Below are positions 28,501-39,895 of a stretch of 64,000 bases of DNA, piece after piece. How positions within the stretch are numbered: the first letter of the stretch is position 1; every line of letters starts with the position of its first letter. Source of the DNA: Dama dama (lineage: Eukaryota > Chordata > Mammalia > Artiodactyla > Cervidae); contig NW_026870963.1 in assembly GCF_033118175.1 (NCBI RefSeq), positions 1,488,001 through 1,552,000 of the forward strand, in the 5' to 3' direction. Below the pieces are notes generated by a model. The model saw only the letters and a program-made list of their open reading frames with translations, made no database searches and had not been told where the DNA came from. The translations under genes were made by a program, and so were the position numbers.

Positions 28501-29526
28501 TATGAAGAGCTTAAAAATGTTTCAAAAATATGAGGAGCATGAAACGGGCTGAAAAATAGGAGGAGCATGAAGTGATGTTGAAAAACATGAAGAGCCTGAA
28601 AAGGTGTGCAAAATATGAAGAGCTTCAAAAGTTGTCAAAAATTGTAGGAGCATGAACGGTCTGAAAAATAGGAGCATGAAGCGGTGTTGGAAAACATGAA
28701 GAGCCTGAAAAGGTGTGAAAAATATGAAGAGCTTCAAAAGGTGTCAAAAATCTGATTGACATGAACGGTCTTAAAAACAGGAGGAGGATGAAGTGTTGTT
28801 GAAAAACATGAAGAGCCTGAAAAGGTGTGATAAATATGAAGAGTTTCTAAACGTGTCAAAAAGATGCGGAGCATGAAACGGTCTGAAAAATAGGAGGAGC
28901 ATGAAGCGGTGTTGAAAAATATGAAGAGCCTGAAAAGGTGTGAAAAATCTGAGGAGCTTCAAAAGATGTCAAATATATGAGTAGCATGAAACGGTCTTAA
29001 AAATAGGAGGAGCATGAAGTGGTGTTGAAAACCATGAAGAGCCTGTAAGGTGTGAAAAATATGAAGAACTTCAAAAGGTGTCAAGAATATAAGGAGCATG
29101 AAACGGCCTGAAAAATAGGAGGGGCATGAAGTGGTGTTGAAAAACGTGAAGAGCCTGAAAAGGTGTGAAAAATATGAAGAACTTCAAAAGGTGTCAAAAA
29201 TATGAGCGGCATGAAACGGTCTGAAAAACAGGAGGAGCATGAAACGGTGTTCAAAAACATGAAGAGCCTGGAGAAGTGTGAAAAATATGCAGAGCTTCAA
29301 AAGGTGTCAAAAATATGAGGAGCATGAAACCGTCTGAAAAATAGTAGGAGCATAAAGCGGTGTTGAAAACATGAAGAGCCTGAAAAGGTGTGAAATATAT
29401 GAAGAGCCTCAAAGGTGTCAAAAATATTAGGAGCAAGAAACGGTCTGAAAAATAGGAGGAGCTTAAGCGGGTTGAAAAATATGAAGAGCCTGAAAAGATG
29501 TGAAAAATATGAAGAGCTTCAAAAGG
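24284..29526 (+). repeat. 5,243-bp tandem duplication, left copy
   Basis: A 5,243-bp block that is followed directly by a second copy at the same spacing. Matching runs throughout except for a replaced tract at about 28,384-28,800 (see findings). The left boundary is set by the TGCATGAGG variant at 24,290, which recurs at 29,533. The block spans the tail of Y copy 2 and a further 3.9 kb of array. Contains only satellite units. Confidence 0.87.
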
Positions 29527-32500
29527 TGTGAAATGCATGAGGAGCATGAAACGGTCTGAAAAATAGGAGGAGCATGAAACGTTGTTCAAAAACATGAAGA
29601 GCCTGAAAAGGTGTGAAAAATTGGAAGAGCTTAAAAAGGTGTCAAAAATATGATTGACATGAACGGTCTTAAAAACAGGAGGAGGATGAAGTGGTGTTGA
29701 AAAACATGAAGAGCCTGAAAAGGTGTGAAAAATGTGAAGAGCTTAAAAATGTTTCAAAAATATGAGGAGCATGAAACGGGCTGAAAAATAGGAGGAGCAT
29801 GAAGCGGTGTTGAAAAACATGAAGAGCTTCAAAAGGTGTGAAAAATAGGAAGAACTTCAAAAGGTGTCACAAACATGAGGAGCATGAAACGGTCTGAAAA
29901 ATAGTAGGAGCATGAAGCGGTGTTCAAAAACATGAAGAGCCTGAAAAGGAGTGAAAAATATGAAAAGCTCCAAAGGTGTCAAAAATATGACGAGCATGAA
30001 ACAGTCTGAAAATTAGGAAGAGCATGAAGTGGTGTTCAAAAACAGGAAGAGCCTGAAAAGGGGTGAAAAATATGAAGAGCTTCAAAAGGTGTGAAAAATA
30101 TGAGGAGCATGAAACGGTCTGAAAAACAGGGGGAGCATGAAGCGCTGTTGAAAAACATGAAGAGCCTGAAAAGGTGTGACAAATATGAAGAGCTTCAAAA
30201 TGTGTCATATATATGAGGACCTTGAAACGGTCTGAAAAATAGGAGGAGCATGAAATCTTGTTGAAAAACATGAAGAGCCTGAAAACGTGTGAAAATTATG
30301 AAGAGTTTCAAAAGGTGTGAAATATATGAAGAGCTTCAAAAGGTGTCAAAAATGAGATGAGCATGAAATGGTCTGAAAGATAGGAGGGGCATGAAGCGGT
30401 GTTGAAAAATTGAAGAGCCTGAAAAGGTGTGAGAAATATGAAGATCTTCAAAATGTGTCAAAAATATGAGGAGCATGAAATGGTCTGAAAAATAGGAGGA
30501 GCAAGAAATGATGTTTAAAAACATGAAGAGCCTGAAAAGGTCTGAAAAATATGAAGAGCATCAAAAGATGTGAAAAATATGAGGAACAGGAACCTGTCTG
30601 AAAAATAGGAGGAGCATGAAGCGGTTTTGAAAAGCATGAAGAGTCTGAAAAGGTGTGGAAAATATTAAGAGCTTCATAAGGTGTCAAAAATATTAGGAGC
30701 ATGAAACTGTCTGAAAAATAGGAGGAGCATGAAGTGGTGTTGAAAAACGTGAAGAGAATGAAAGGTGTTAAAAATATGAAGAGCTTCAAAAAGTGTGAAA
30801 AATATGAAGAGCATGAAATGGTCTGAAAAATATGAGGAGCATGAAACGGTGTTCAAAAACATGAAGAGCCTGAAAAGGTGTGCAATATATGAAGAGCTTC
30901 AAAAGGTGTCAAAAATATGAATTGCATGAAACCGTCTGTAAATAGGAGGAGCATGAAACAGTCTGAAAAAATGGAGGAGCATGAAATGATGTTGAAAAAC
31001 ATGAAGAGCATGAAAATGTGTGAAAAATATGAAGAGCTTCAAAAGGTGTCAAAAATATGAGGAGCATGAAACGGTCTGAAAAATAGGAGGAGCATGAAGC
31101 AGTGTTGAAAAACAGGAAGCGCATGAAAAGGTGTGGAAATTATAAAGAGTTTCAAAAGGTGTCAAATATATGAGGAGCATAAAACAGTCTGAAAAAAAGG
31201 AGGAGCATGAAATGGTGTTGAAAAACATGAAGAGCCTGAAAAGGTGTGATAAATATGAAGACTTTCAAAACGTGTTAAAAAGATGCGGAGCATGAAACGG
31301 TCTGAAAAATAGGAGGAGCATGAAGCGGTGTTGAAAAATATGAAGAGCCTGAAAAGGTGTGAAAAATCTGAAGAGCTTCAAAAGGTGTCAAATATATGAG
31401 TAGCATGAAACGGTCTGAAAAATAGGAGGAGCATGAAGTGGTGTTGAAAACCATGAAGAGCCTGTAAGGTGTGAAAAATATGAAGAATTTCAAAAGGTGT
31501 CAAGAATATAAGGAGCATGAAACGGCCTGAAAAATAGGAGGAGCATGAAGTGGTGTTGAAAAACGTGAAGAGCCTGAAAAAGTGTGAAAAATATGAAGAA
31601 CTTCAAAAGGTGTCAAAAATATGAGCAGCATGAAATGGTCTGAAAAACAGGAGGAGCATGAAACGGTGTTCAAAAACATGAAGAGCCTGGAGAAGTGTTA
31701 AAAATATGAAGAGCTTCAAAAGGTGTGAAAAATATGAGGAGCATGAAACGGTCTGAAAAAAAGGAGGAGCATGAAGCGGTTTTGAAAAACATGAAGAGCC
31801 TGAAAAGGTGTGAAAAATATGAAGAGCTTCAAAAGGGGTCAAAAATATGAGGAGCATGAAACGGTCTGAAAAATAGGAGGAGCATGAAACGGTCTGAAAA
31901 ATAGGAGGAGCATGAAGCGGAGTTCAAAAACATGAAGAGCCTGAAAAGGTGTGAAAAATATGAAGAGCTTCAAAAGGTGTCAAATATATGAGGAGCATGA
32001 AACGGTTTGAAAAATTGGAGAAGCATGAAGTGGTGTTGAAAAATATGAAGAGCCTGAAAAGGTGCGAAAAATATGAAGAGCTTCAAATGGTGTCAAAAAT
32101 ATAAGGAGCATTAAACGGTTTGTAATATAGGAGGAGCATGAAAAGTTGTTAAAAAACATGAATTTCTTCAAAAGGTGTGAAACATATGAGGAGCATGAAA
32201 CGGTCTGAAAAATAGGAGGATCATGAAACGGTGTTCAAAAACATGAAGAGCCTGGAAAGGTGTGAAAAATATGAGGAGCTTCAGAAAGTGTCAAAAATAT
32301 GAGGAGCATGAAACGGTGTGAAAAATAGGAGGATCATGAAACGGTGTTCAAAAACATGAAGAGCCTGGAAAGGTGTGAAAAATATGAAGAGCTTCAAAAA
32401 TTGTCAAAAATATGAGCAGCATGAAACGGTCTGAAAAATAGGAGGAGCATGAAGTGGTGTTGAGAAACATGAAGAGCCTGAAAAATTTGTCAAACATATG

Positions 32501-34769
32501 AGGAGAATGAAACGGTCTGAAAAATAGGAGGAGCATGAAGTCCTGTAGAAAAACTTGAAGACCCTGAAAAAGTGTGAAAAATATGAAGAGCTGCAAAAGG
32601 TGTCAAAAATATGAGGACCATGAAACGGTGTGAAAAATATTAGGAGCAAGAAACTGTTTTCAAAAACATAAAGAGCCTCAAAAGGTGTGAAAAGTATGAA
32701 GAGCTTCAAACTGTGTCAAAAATATGATGAGCATGAAATGGTCTGAAAAATAGGAGGAGCATGAAGTGATGTTGAAAAACATGAAGAGCCTGAAAAAGGT
32801 GTGAAACATATGAGGAGCATGAAACGATCTGAAAAATAGGAGGCGCATGAGGCGGTGTTGAAATACATGAAAAGCTTGAAAAGGTGTGAAAAATATGAAG
32901 AGCTTCAAAAGGTGTCAAAAATATGAGGAGCATGAAAATGTCTGAAAAATAGGAAGAGAATGAAGCGGTGTAGAAAAACATGAAAAGCCTGATAAGGTGT
33001 GAAAAATATGAAGAGCTTCAAAAGGTGTGAAAATATGAGGAGCATGATACGGTCTGAAAAATAGGAGGAGCATGAAGCGGAGTTGAAAAACATGAAGAGA
33101 CTGAAAAGGTGTGAAATATACGATGAGCTTCAAAAGGTGTGAAAATATGAAGAGCTTCAAAAGGTGTCAAAAATATGAGGAGCATGAAGCGGTCTGAAAA
33201 ATAGGAGGAGCATGAAGCGGTATTGAAAAATATGAAGAGCCTGAAAAGGTGTGAAAAATATGAAGAGCTTCAAAAGGTGTCAAAAAGATGAGGAGCTTGA
33301 AATGGTCTGAAATATAGGAGGAGCGTGAAAAGGTGTTAAAAAACATGAAGAGCTTCAAAAGGTGTGAAACATATGAGGAGCATGAAACGGTTTGAAAAAT
33401 AGGAGGAGCATGAAGCGGTGTTGAAAAACATGAAAAGCCTGAAAAGGTGTGAAAAATATGAAGAGCTTCAAAATGTGTCAAAAACATGAGAGGTATGAAC
33501 GGTCTGAAATATAGGGGGAGCATGAAGTGGTGTTGAAAAACATGAAGAGTTTGAAAAAGGTGTGAAACATATGAGTAGAATAAAACGGTCTGAGAAATAG
33601 GAGGAGCATTAAGTGGTGTAGAAAAACATGAAGAGCCTGAAAAGGTGTGAAAAATATGAAGAGCTTCAAAAGGTGTCAAAAAGATGAGGAGCTTGAAATG
33701 GTCTGAAATATAGGAGGAGCGTGAAAAGGTGTTAAAAAACATGAAGAGCTTCAAAAGGTGTGAAACATATGAGGAGCATGAAACGGTTTGAAAAACAGGA
33801 GGAGCATGAAGCGGTGTTGAAAAACATGAAAAGCCTGAAAAGGTGTGAAAAATATGAACAGCTTCAAAAGGTGTCAAAAACATGAGAGGCATGAACGGTC
33901 TGAAATATAGGGGGAGCATGAAGCGGTGTAGAAAAACATGAAGAGCCTGAAAAGGTGTGGAAATTATAAAGAGCTTCAAAAGGTGTCAAATATATGAGGA
34001 GCATAAAACGGTCTGAAAAAAAGGAGGAGCATGAAATGGTGTTGAAAAACATGAAGAGCCTGAAAAGGTGTGATAAATATGAAGAGTTTCTAAACGTGTC
34101 AAAAAGATGCGGAGCATGAAACGGTCTGAAAAATAGGAGGAGCATGAAGCGGTGTTGAAAAATATGAAGAGCCTGAAAAGGTGTGAAAAATCTGAAGAGG
34201 TTCAAAAGATGTCAAATATATGAGTAGCATGAAACGGTCTTAAAAATAGGAGGAGCATGAAGTGGTGTTGAAAACCATGAAGAGCCTGTAAGGTGTGAAA
34301 AATATGAAGAACTTCAAAAGGTGTCAAGAATATAAGGAGCATGAAACGGCCTGAAAAATAGGAGGGGCATGAAGTGGTGTTGAAAAACGTGAAGAGCCTG
34401 AAAAGGTGTGAAAAATATGAAGAACTTCAAAAGGTGTCAAAAATATGAGCGGCATGAAACGGTCTGAAAAACAGGAGGAGCATGAAACGGTGTTCAAAAA
34501 CATGAAGAGCCTGGAGAAGTGTGAAAAATATGCAGAGCTTCAAAAGGTGTCAAAAATATGAGGAGCATGAAACCGTCTGAAAAATAGTAGGAGCATAAAG
34601 CGGTGTTGAAAACATGAAGAGCCTGAAAAGGTGTGAAATATATGAAGAGCCTCAAAGGTGTCAAAAATATTAGGAGCAAGAAACGGTCTGAAAAATAGGA
34701 GGAGCTTAAGCGGGTTGAAAAATATGAAGAGCCTGAAAAGATGTGAAAAATATGAAGAGCTTCAAAAGG
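29527..34769 (+). repeat. 5,243-bp tandem duplication, right copy
   Basis: Head-to-tail second copy of 24,284-29,526. In place of the tract at 28,384-28,800 it carries a local duplicate (offset 396 bp) of its own sequence at about 33,230-33,625, which creates the longest uninterrupted minus-strand open frame in the window (33,167-33,979). After 34,770 the array repeats a sub-block also seen from about 31,978 and 26,735. Confidence 0.87.
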
Positions 34770-35537
34770 TGTCAAATATATGAGGAGCATGAAACGTTTT
34801 GAAAAATTGGAGAAGCATGAAGTGGTGTTGAAAAATATGAAGAGCCTGAAAAGGTGCGAAAAATATGAAGAGCTTCAAATGGTGTCAAAAATATAAGGAG
34901 CATTAAACGGTCTGTAATATAGGAGGAGCATGAAAAGGTGTTAAAAAACATGAAGAGCTTCAAAAGGTGTGAAACATATGAGGAGCATGAAACGGTCTGA
35001 AAAATAGGAGGATCATGAAACGGTGTTCAAAAACATGAAGAGCCTGGAAAGGTGTGAAAAATATGAAGAGCTTCAAAAGGTGCCAAAAATATGAGGAGCA
35101 TGAAACAGTCTGAAAAATAGGAGGATCATGAAATGGTGTTCAAAAACATGAAGAGCCTGGAAAGGTGTGAAAAATATGAAGAGCTTCAAAAAGTGTCAAA
35201 AATATGAGGAGCATGAAACGGTCTGAAAAATAGGAGGAGCATGAAGTGGTGTTGAGAAACATGAAGAGCCTGAAAAATTTGTGAAACATATGAGGAGAAT
35301 GAAACGGTAAGAAAAATAGGAGGAGCATGAAGTCGTGTAGAAAAACATGAAGACCCTGAAAAAGTGTGAAAAATATGAAGAGCTGCAAAAGGTGTCAAAA
35401 ATATGAGGACCATGAAATGGTCTGAAAAATATGAGGAGCAAGAAACTGTTTTCAAAAACATAAAGAGCCTCAAAAGGTGTGAAAAGTATGAAGAGCTTCA
35501 AAAGGTGTCAAAAATATGAGGAGTTTGAAACGGTCTG

Positions 35538-35550
35538 AAAAATAAGAGGA
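35538..35550 (+). repeat. Target-site duplication, left of L1 copy 1
   Basis: AAAAATAAGAGGA lies immediately before the non-satellite sequence and recurs immediately after the A-rich tail at 36,985-36,997. It belongs to a d-type satellite subunit. The A-rich start preceded by TG is a near-canonical site for L1 endonuclease nicking. Confidence 0.88.
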
Positions 35551-36378
35551 TCTGGTTTCCTCAGTGTGTATGCCCAGAAGTGGAATTGCTGGGTCATATG
35601 GCAGTTCTATTTCCAGTTTTTTAAGAAATCTCTACACCGTTTTCCATAGCGGCTGTACTAGTGTGCATTCCCACCAACAGTATAAGAGGGTTCCCTTTTC
35701 TCCACTCCCTCTCCAGCATTTATTGCTTGTAGACTTTTGGATAGCAGCCATCCTGACTGGCATGTAATGGGACCTCATTGTGGTTTTGATTTGCATTTCT
35801 CTAATAATGAGTGATGTTGAGCATCTTTTCATGTGTTTGTTATCCATCTGTATGTCTTCTTTGGAGAAATGTCTGTTTAGTTCTTTGGCTCATTTTTTAT
35901 TGGGTCATTTATTTTTCTGGAATTGAGCTGCAGGATTTGCTTGTATATTTTTGAGATTAATCCTTTGTCTGTTTCTTCATTTGCTATTATTTTCTCCCAA
36001 TCTGAGGGCTGTCTTTTCACCTTACTTATAGTTTCCTTTGTAGTGCAAAAGCTTTTAAGTTTCATTAGGTCCCATTTGTTTAGTTTTGCTTTTATTTCCA
36101 ATATTCTGGGAGGTGGGTCATAGAGGATCTTGCTTTGATTTATGTCGGAGAGTGTTTTGCCTATCTTCTCCTCTAGGAGTTTTATAGTTTCTGGTCTTAC
36201 ATTTAGATCTTTAATCCATTTTGAGTTTATTTTTGTGTATGGTGTTAGAAAGTGTTCTATTTTCATTCTTTTACAAGTGGTTGACCAGTTTTCCCAGCAC
36301 CACTTGTTAAAGAGGTTGTCTTTTTTCCATTGTATATCCTTGCCTCCTTTGTCAAAGATAAGGTGTCCATAGGTTCGT
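35551..36378 (-). pseudogene. L1 ORF2 C-terminal fragment (inverted), broken
   Basis: Read on the minus strand from about 36,378, it encodes L1 ORF2p sequence after the reverse transcriptase core: LIFDKGGKDIQWKK, KWCWENW, LTPYTKINSKWIKDLNVRP, LKSFCTTKETISKVKRQP, then (after a break) KHMKRCSTSLIIREMQIKTT and the cysteine-containing CWRG...CWWEC segment, ending at LGIHTEET. It is disabled: near 35,910 a 1-base loss in an A run shifts the frame and a further change reads as a stop, and near 35,631 a Trp codon has become TAG. It has no start or promoter and is a relic, not an expressed gene. The identity is secure from the conserved order of these segments. Confidence 0.9.
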
Positions 36379-36644
36379 CTGAAAGAGACACGTGCACCCC
36401 AATGTTCATCGCAGCACTGTTTATAATAGCCAGGACATGGAAGCAACCTAGATGCCCGTCAGCAGATGAATGGATAAGAAAGCTGTGGTACATATACACC
36501 ATGGAATATTACTCAGCCATTAAAAAGAATTCATTTGAATCAGTCCTAATGAGATGGATGAAGCTGGAGCCCATTTTACAGAGTGAAGTAAGCCAGAAAG
36601 ATAAAGAACATTACAGCATACTGACACATGTATATGGAATTTAG
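36379..36644 (+). pseudogene. L1 ORF2 extreme C-terminus (forward)
   Basis: The forward frame encodes RDTCTPMFIAALF, IARTWKQPRCPSADEWI, LWYIYTMEYYSAIKKN and ends in ILTHVYGI followed by a stop at 36,644. This is the very end of L1 ORF2p and follows directly, in the parent element, the LGIHTEET end of the inverted piece. It shows no internal stop. Upstream codons back to 36,330 come from the inverted piece and are not part of the protein. Confidence 0.9.
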
Positions 36645-36984
36645 AAAGGTGACAACGATAACCCTATATGCAGAACAGAAAAAGAGACACAGAAATACAG
36701 AACAGACTTTTAAACTTTGTGGGAGAATGTGAGGGTGGGATATTTCAAAAGAACAGCATGTATGCTATCTATGGTGAAACAGATCACCAGCCCAGGTAGG
36801 ATGCACGAGACAAGTGCTCCGGCTTGGTGCACTGGGAAGACCCAGAGGAATCGGGCGGAGAGGGAGGTGGGAGGGGGAATCGGGACTGGGAATACATGTA
36901 AATCCATGGCTGATTCATATCAAAGTATGACAAAACCCTTTGGAAAAAAAAAATAAAAATAATAAAAAAAATAACAATAAAAAA
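36645..36984 (+). other. L1 3' UTR and A-rich tail, copy 1
   Basis: The region from the ORF2 stop to about 36,943 is the L1 3' UTR, including a G-rich stretch (GGAGGTGGGAGGGGG near 36,865). It is followed by an A-rich tail (36,944-36,984) interrupted by AATAAA-like words. The tail directly abuts the target-site duplication. Confidence 0.87.
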
Positions 36985-36997
36985 AAAAATAAGAGGA
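36985..36997 (+). repeat. Target-site duplication, right of L1 copy 1
   Basis: AAAAATAAGAGGA, identical to 35,538-35,550. The satellite continues in register after it with GCATGAAACGG. Confidence 0.88.
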
Positions 36998-39882
36998 GCA
37001 TGAAACGGTGTTCAAAAACATGAAGAGCCTGAAAAGGTGTGGAAATTATGAAGAGCTTCAAAAGGTTTCAAATATATGAGGAGCATAAAACGGTCTGAAA
37101 AAAAGGAGGAGCATGAAATGGTGTTGAAAAACATGAAGAGCCTGAAAAGGTGTGATAAATATGAAGAGTTTCAAAACGTGTCAAAAAGATGAGGAGCATG
37201 AAACGGTCTGAAAAATAGGAGGAGCATGAAGCGGTGTTGAAAAATATGAAGAGCCTGAAAAGGTGTGAAAAATCTGAAGAGCTTCAAAAGGTGTCAAATA
37301 TATGAGGAGCATGAAAAGGTCTTAAAAATAGGAGGAGCATGAAGTGGTGTTGAAAACCATGAAGAGCCTGTAAGGTGTGAAAAAAATGAAGAACTTCAAA
37401 AGGTGTCAAAAATATAAGGAGCATGAAACGAGCTGAAAAATAGGAGGAGCATGAAGGGGTGTTTAAAAACGTGAAAAGCCTGAAAAGGTGTGGAAAACAT
37501 GAAGAGTTTCAAAAGGTGTCAAAAATGAGATGAGCATGAAACCGTCTGAAAAATAGGAGGATCAGGAAGCGGTATTGAAAATCATGAAGAGCCTGAAAAG
37601 GTGTGAAAAATATGAAGAGCTTCAAAAGGGGTCAAAAATATGAGAGGCATGAAACGATCTGAAAAAAAGCAGGAGCATGAAGCCGTGTTCAAAAACATGA
37701 AGAGCCTGAAATGGTGTGAAAATTATGAAGAGCTTCAAAAGGTGTGAAATACATGAGGAGCATGAAACGGTCTGAAAAATAGGAGGAGCATGAAGCTATT
37801 TTCAAAGACATGAAGAGCGTGAAAGTTGTGAAAAATATGAAGAGCTTTAAAAGGTGTGAAAAATATGAGGAGCATGAAACGGTCTGAAAATTAGGAGGAG
37901 CATGAAGTGGTGTTCAAAAACATGAAGAGCCTGAAAAGGTGTGAAAAATATGAAGAGCTTAAAAAGGTGTCAAATATATGAGGAGCATGAAACGGTTTGA
38001 AAAAATGGAAGAGCATGAAACGGTGTTCAAAAACATGAAGAGCCTGAAAAGGTGTGAAAAATATGAAGAGCTTCAAAACGTGTCAAAAATATGAGGAGCA
38101 TGAAATGGTCTCAAAAATAGAAGCAGCATGAAGCGGTGTTCAAAAACATGAAGAGCCTGAAAAGGTATGAAAAATATAAAGAGATTCAAAAGGTGTGAAA
38201 TACATGAGGAGGATTAAACCGTCTGAAAAATAGGAGGAGCATGAAGCGGTGTTGAAAAATACGAAGAGCCTGAAAAGGTGTGAAAATATGAAGAGCTTCA
38301 AAAATATGAAAAATATGAAGAGCTTCAAAAGGTGTGACAAATATGAAGAGCTTCAAAAGGTATCAAAAATGAGATGAGCATGAAAGGGTCTGAAAAATAG
38401 GAGGAGCATGAAGTGGTATTGAAAAACATGAAGAGCCCGAAAAGGTGTGAAAAATATGAAAAGCTTCAAAAGGTGTCAAAAATATGAGGAGCATGAAACG
38501 GTCTCAAAAATATAGGAGCATGAAGCGGTGTTCAAAAACATGAAGAGCCTGAAAAGGTGTGAAAAATATGAGGAGCTTAAAAAGTGTGAAATACATGAGG
38601 AGCATTAAAAGGTCTGAAAAAAAGGAGGAGCATGAAGCGGTGTTGAAAAACATGAAGAGCCTCAAAAGGTGTGAAAATATGAAGAGCTTCAAAAATATGA
38701 AAAATATGAAGAGGTTCAAAAGGTGTGACAAATATGAAGAGCTTCAAAAGGTATCAAAAATGAGATGAGCATGAAAAGGTCTGAAAAATAGGAGGAGCAT
38801 GAAGCGATGTTGAAAATCAAGAAGAGCCTGAAAAGGTGTGAAAAATATAAAGAGCTTCAAAAGGTGTGAAAAATATGAAGAACTTCAAAAGGTGTCAAAA
38901 ATATGAGCAGCATGAAACGGTCTGAAAAATAGGAGGAGCATGAAACGGTGTTCAAAAACATGAAGAGCCTGGAGAAGTGTGAAAAATATGAAGAGCTTCA
39001 AAAGGTGTCAAAAATATGAGGAGCATGAATCCGTCTGAAAAATAGTAGGAGCATGAAGCGGTGTTGAAAACATGAAGAGCCTGAAAAGGTGTGAAATATA
39101 TGAAGAGCCTCAAAGGTGTCAAAAATATTAGGAGCAAGAAACGGTCTGAAAAATAGGAGGAGCTTAAGCGGGTTGAAAAATATGAAGAGCCTGAAAAGAT
39201 GTGAAAAATATGAAGAGCTTCAAAAGGTGTCAAATATATGAGGAGCATGAAACGGTTTGAAAAATTGGAGAAGCATGAAGTGGTGTTGAAAAATATGAAG
39301 AGCCTGAAAAGGTGCGAAAAATATGAAGAGCTTCAAATGGTGTCAAAAATATAAGGAGCATTAAACGGTCTGTAATATAGGAGGAGCATGAAAAGGTGTT
39401 AAAAAACATGAAGAGCTTCAAAAGGTGTGAAACATATGAGGAGCATGAAACGGTCTGAAAAATAGGAGGATCATGAAACGGTGTTCAAAAACATGAAGAG
39501 CCTGGAAAGGTGTGAAAAATATGAAGAGCTTCAAAAAGTGTCAAAAATATGAGGAGCATGAAACGGTCTGAAAAATAGGAGGAGAATAAAGCGGTGTTGA
39601 AAAACATGAAGAGCCTGAAAAATTTGTGAATCATATGAGGAGAATGAAACGGTAAGAAAAATAGGAGGAGCATGAAGTCGTGTAGAAAAACATGAAGACC
39701 CTGAAAAAGTGTGAAAAATATGAAGAGCTGCAAAAGGTGTCAAAAATATGAGGACCATGAAACGGTCTGAAAAATATGAGGAGCAAGAAACTGTTTTCAA
39801 AAACATAAAGAGCCTCAAAAGGTGTGAAAAGTATGAAGAGCTTCAAAAGGTGTCAAAAATATGAGGAGTTTGAAACGGTCTG
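36998..39882 (+). repeat. Satellite array, segment 2 (between the two L1 copies)
   Basis: The same 113-bp higher-order array resumes directly after the right-hand L1 target-site duplication, in the same orientation, and runs to the left-hand target-site duplication of the second L1 copy. No gene or unique sequence is visible. Its left part (to about 38,880) is the tail of the first copy of the L1-bearing duplicated block and its right part is the head of the second copy. Confidence 0.97.
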
Positions 39883-39895
39883 AAAAATAAGAGGA
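39883..39895 (+). repeat. Target-site duplication, left of L1 copy 2
   Basis: AAAAATAAGAGGA again, at the same place in the same satellite subunit as for copy 1. This shows that copy 2 arose by duplication of the locus and not by a second insertion. Confidence 0.88.

Larger units (their letters stand above)
1..35537 (+). repeat. Satellite array, segment 1 (28-bp subunits in a 113-bp higher-order repeat)
   Basis: The whole segment is a continuous head-to-tail array in one orientation. Four diverged 28-29 bp subunits alternate: a begins CATGAAGAGCCTG, b begins TATGAAGAGCTTC, c begins TATGAGGAGCATGAAACGG, d begins TAGGAGGAGCATGAAGCGG. All end in a GTG/GTC-TGAAAAA-like tail. Together they make 113 bp; extra b-type subunits give 141- and 169-bp versions. 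I see no unique sequence, gene, RNA gene or other transposon in this stretch. The first base is already mid-unit, so the array starts outside the window. I do not recognise this as any named satellite family. The first 6.9 kb has more diverged units and fewer close duplicates than the rest. Confidence 0.97.
35551..36984 (+). mobile_element. LINE-1 insertion, copy 1: 5'-truncated, 5'-inverted (ruminant-type L1)
   Basis: This 1,434-bp element breaks the satellite. The left part (35,551 to about 36,378) is L1 ORF2 sequence in reverse; the right part (about 36,379-36,984) is forward ORF2 C-terminus, 3' UTR and A-rich tail. The two parts abut in the L1 map: the inverted piece ends just where the forward piece begins. 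That is the signature of twin priming during target-primed reverse transcription. The element is flanked by a 13-bp target-site duplication. It is not autonomous: ORF1, the endonuclease and most of the reverse transcriptase are absent. The 3' UTR wording (GGGACTGGGAATACATG and following) is what I know from ruminant L1s. Confidence 0.93.
34423..38880 (+). repeat. L1-bearing tandem duplication, left copy (4,458 bp)
   Basis: This block of satellite plus one L1 is followed directly by a second copy. Homology starts at AACTTCAAAAGG (34,423 and 38,881) at an offset of 4,458 bp. The offset changes to 4,345 after about 35,170, to 4,344 inside the L1, to 4,351 after the poly(A) tail, to 4,517 after about 37,860 and to 4,126 after about 38,800. 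The main steps (113, 166 and 391 bp) are close to multiples of the 28-bp subunit. Confidence 0.87.

Noticed and set aside
27924..28628. Minus-strand open frame of 234 codons
   Set aside because: Satellite-derived. It exists because a few single-base losses keep the frame open; the matching right-hand copy has a different open length (33,167-33,979), which is not how a conserved gene behaves.
1..35537. AGGAGG followed by ATG a few bases later, repeated hundreds of times like bacterial ribosome binding sites
   Set aside because: The motif is part of satellite subunit d (TAGGAGGAGCATG). The L1 content shows a mammalian genome, and the frames after these ATGs close quickly.
35923..36372. Plus-strand open frames across the inverted L1 piece (also 40,267-40,716)
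   Set aside because: They are antisense shadows of the ORF2 reading on the minus strand, which is clearly recognisable.
36717..36956. Plus-strand open frame in the L1 3' UTR (and 41,061-41,354), and its opposite-strand partners
   Set aside because: These lie in L1 3' UTR and tail, start in non-coding sequence and end in the A-rich tract. They are chance frames.
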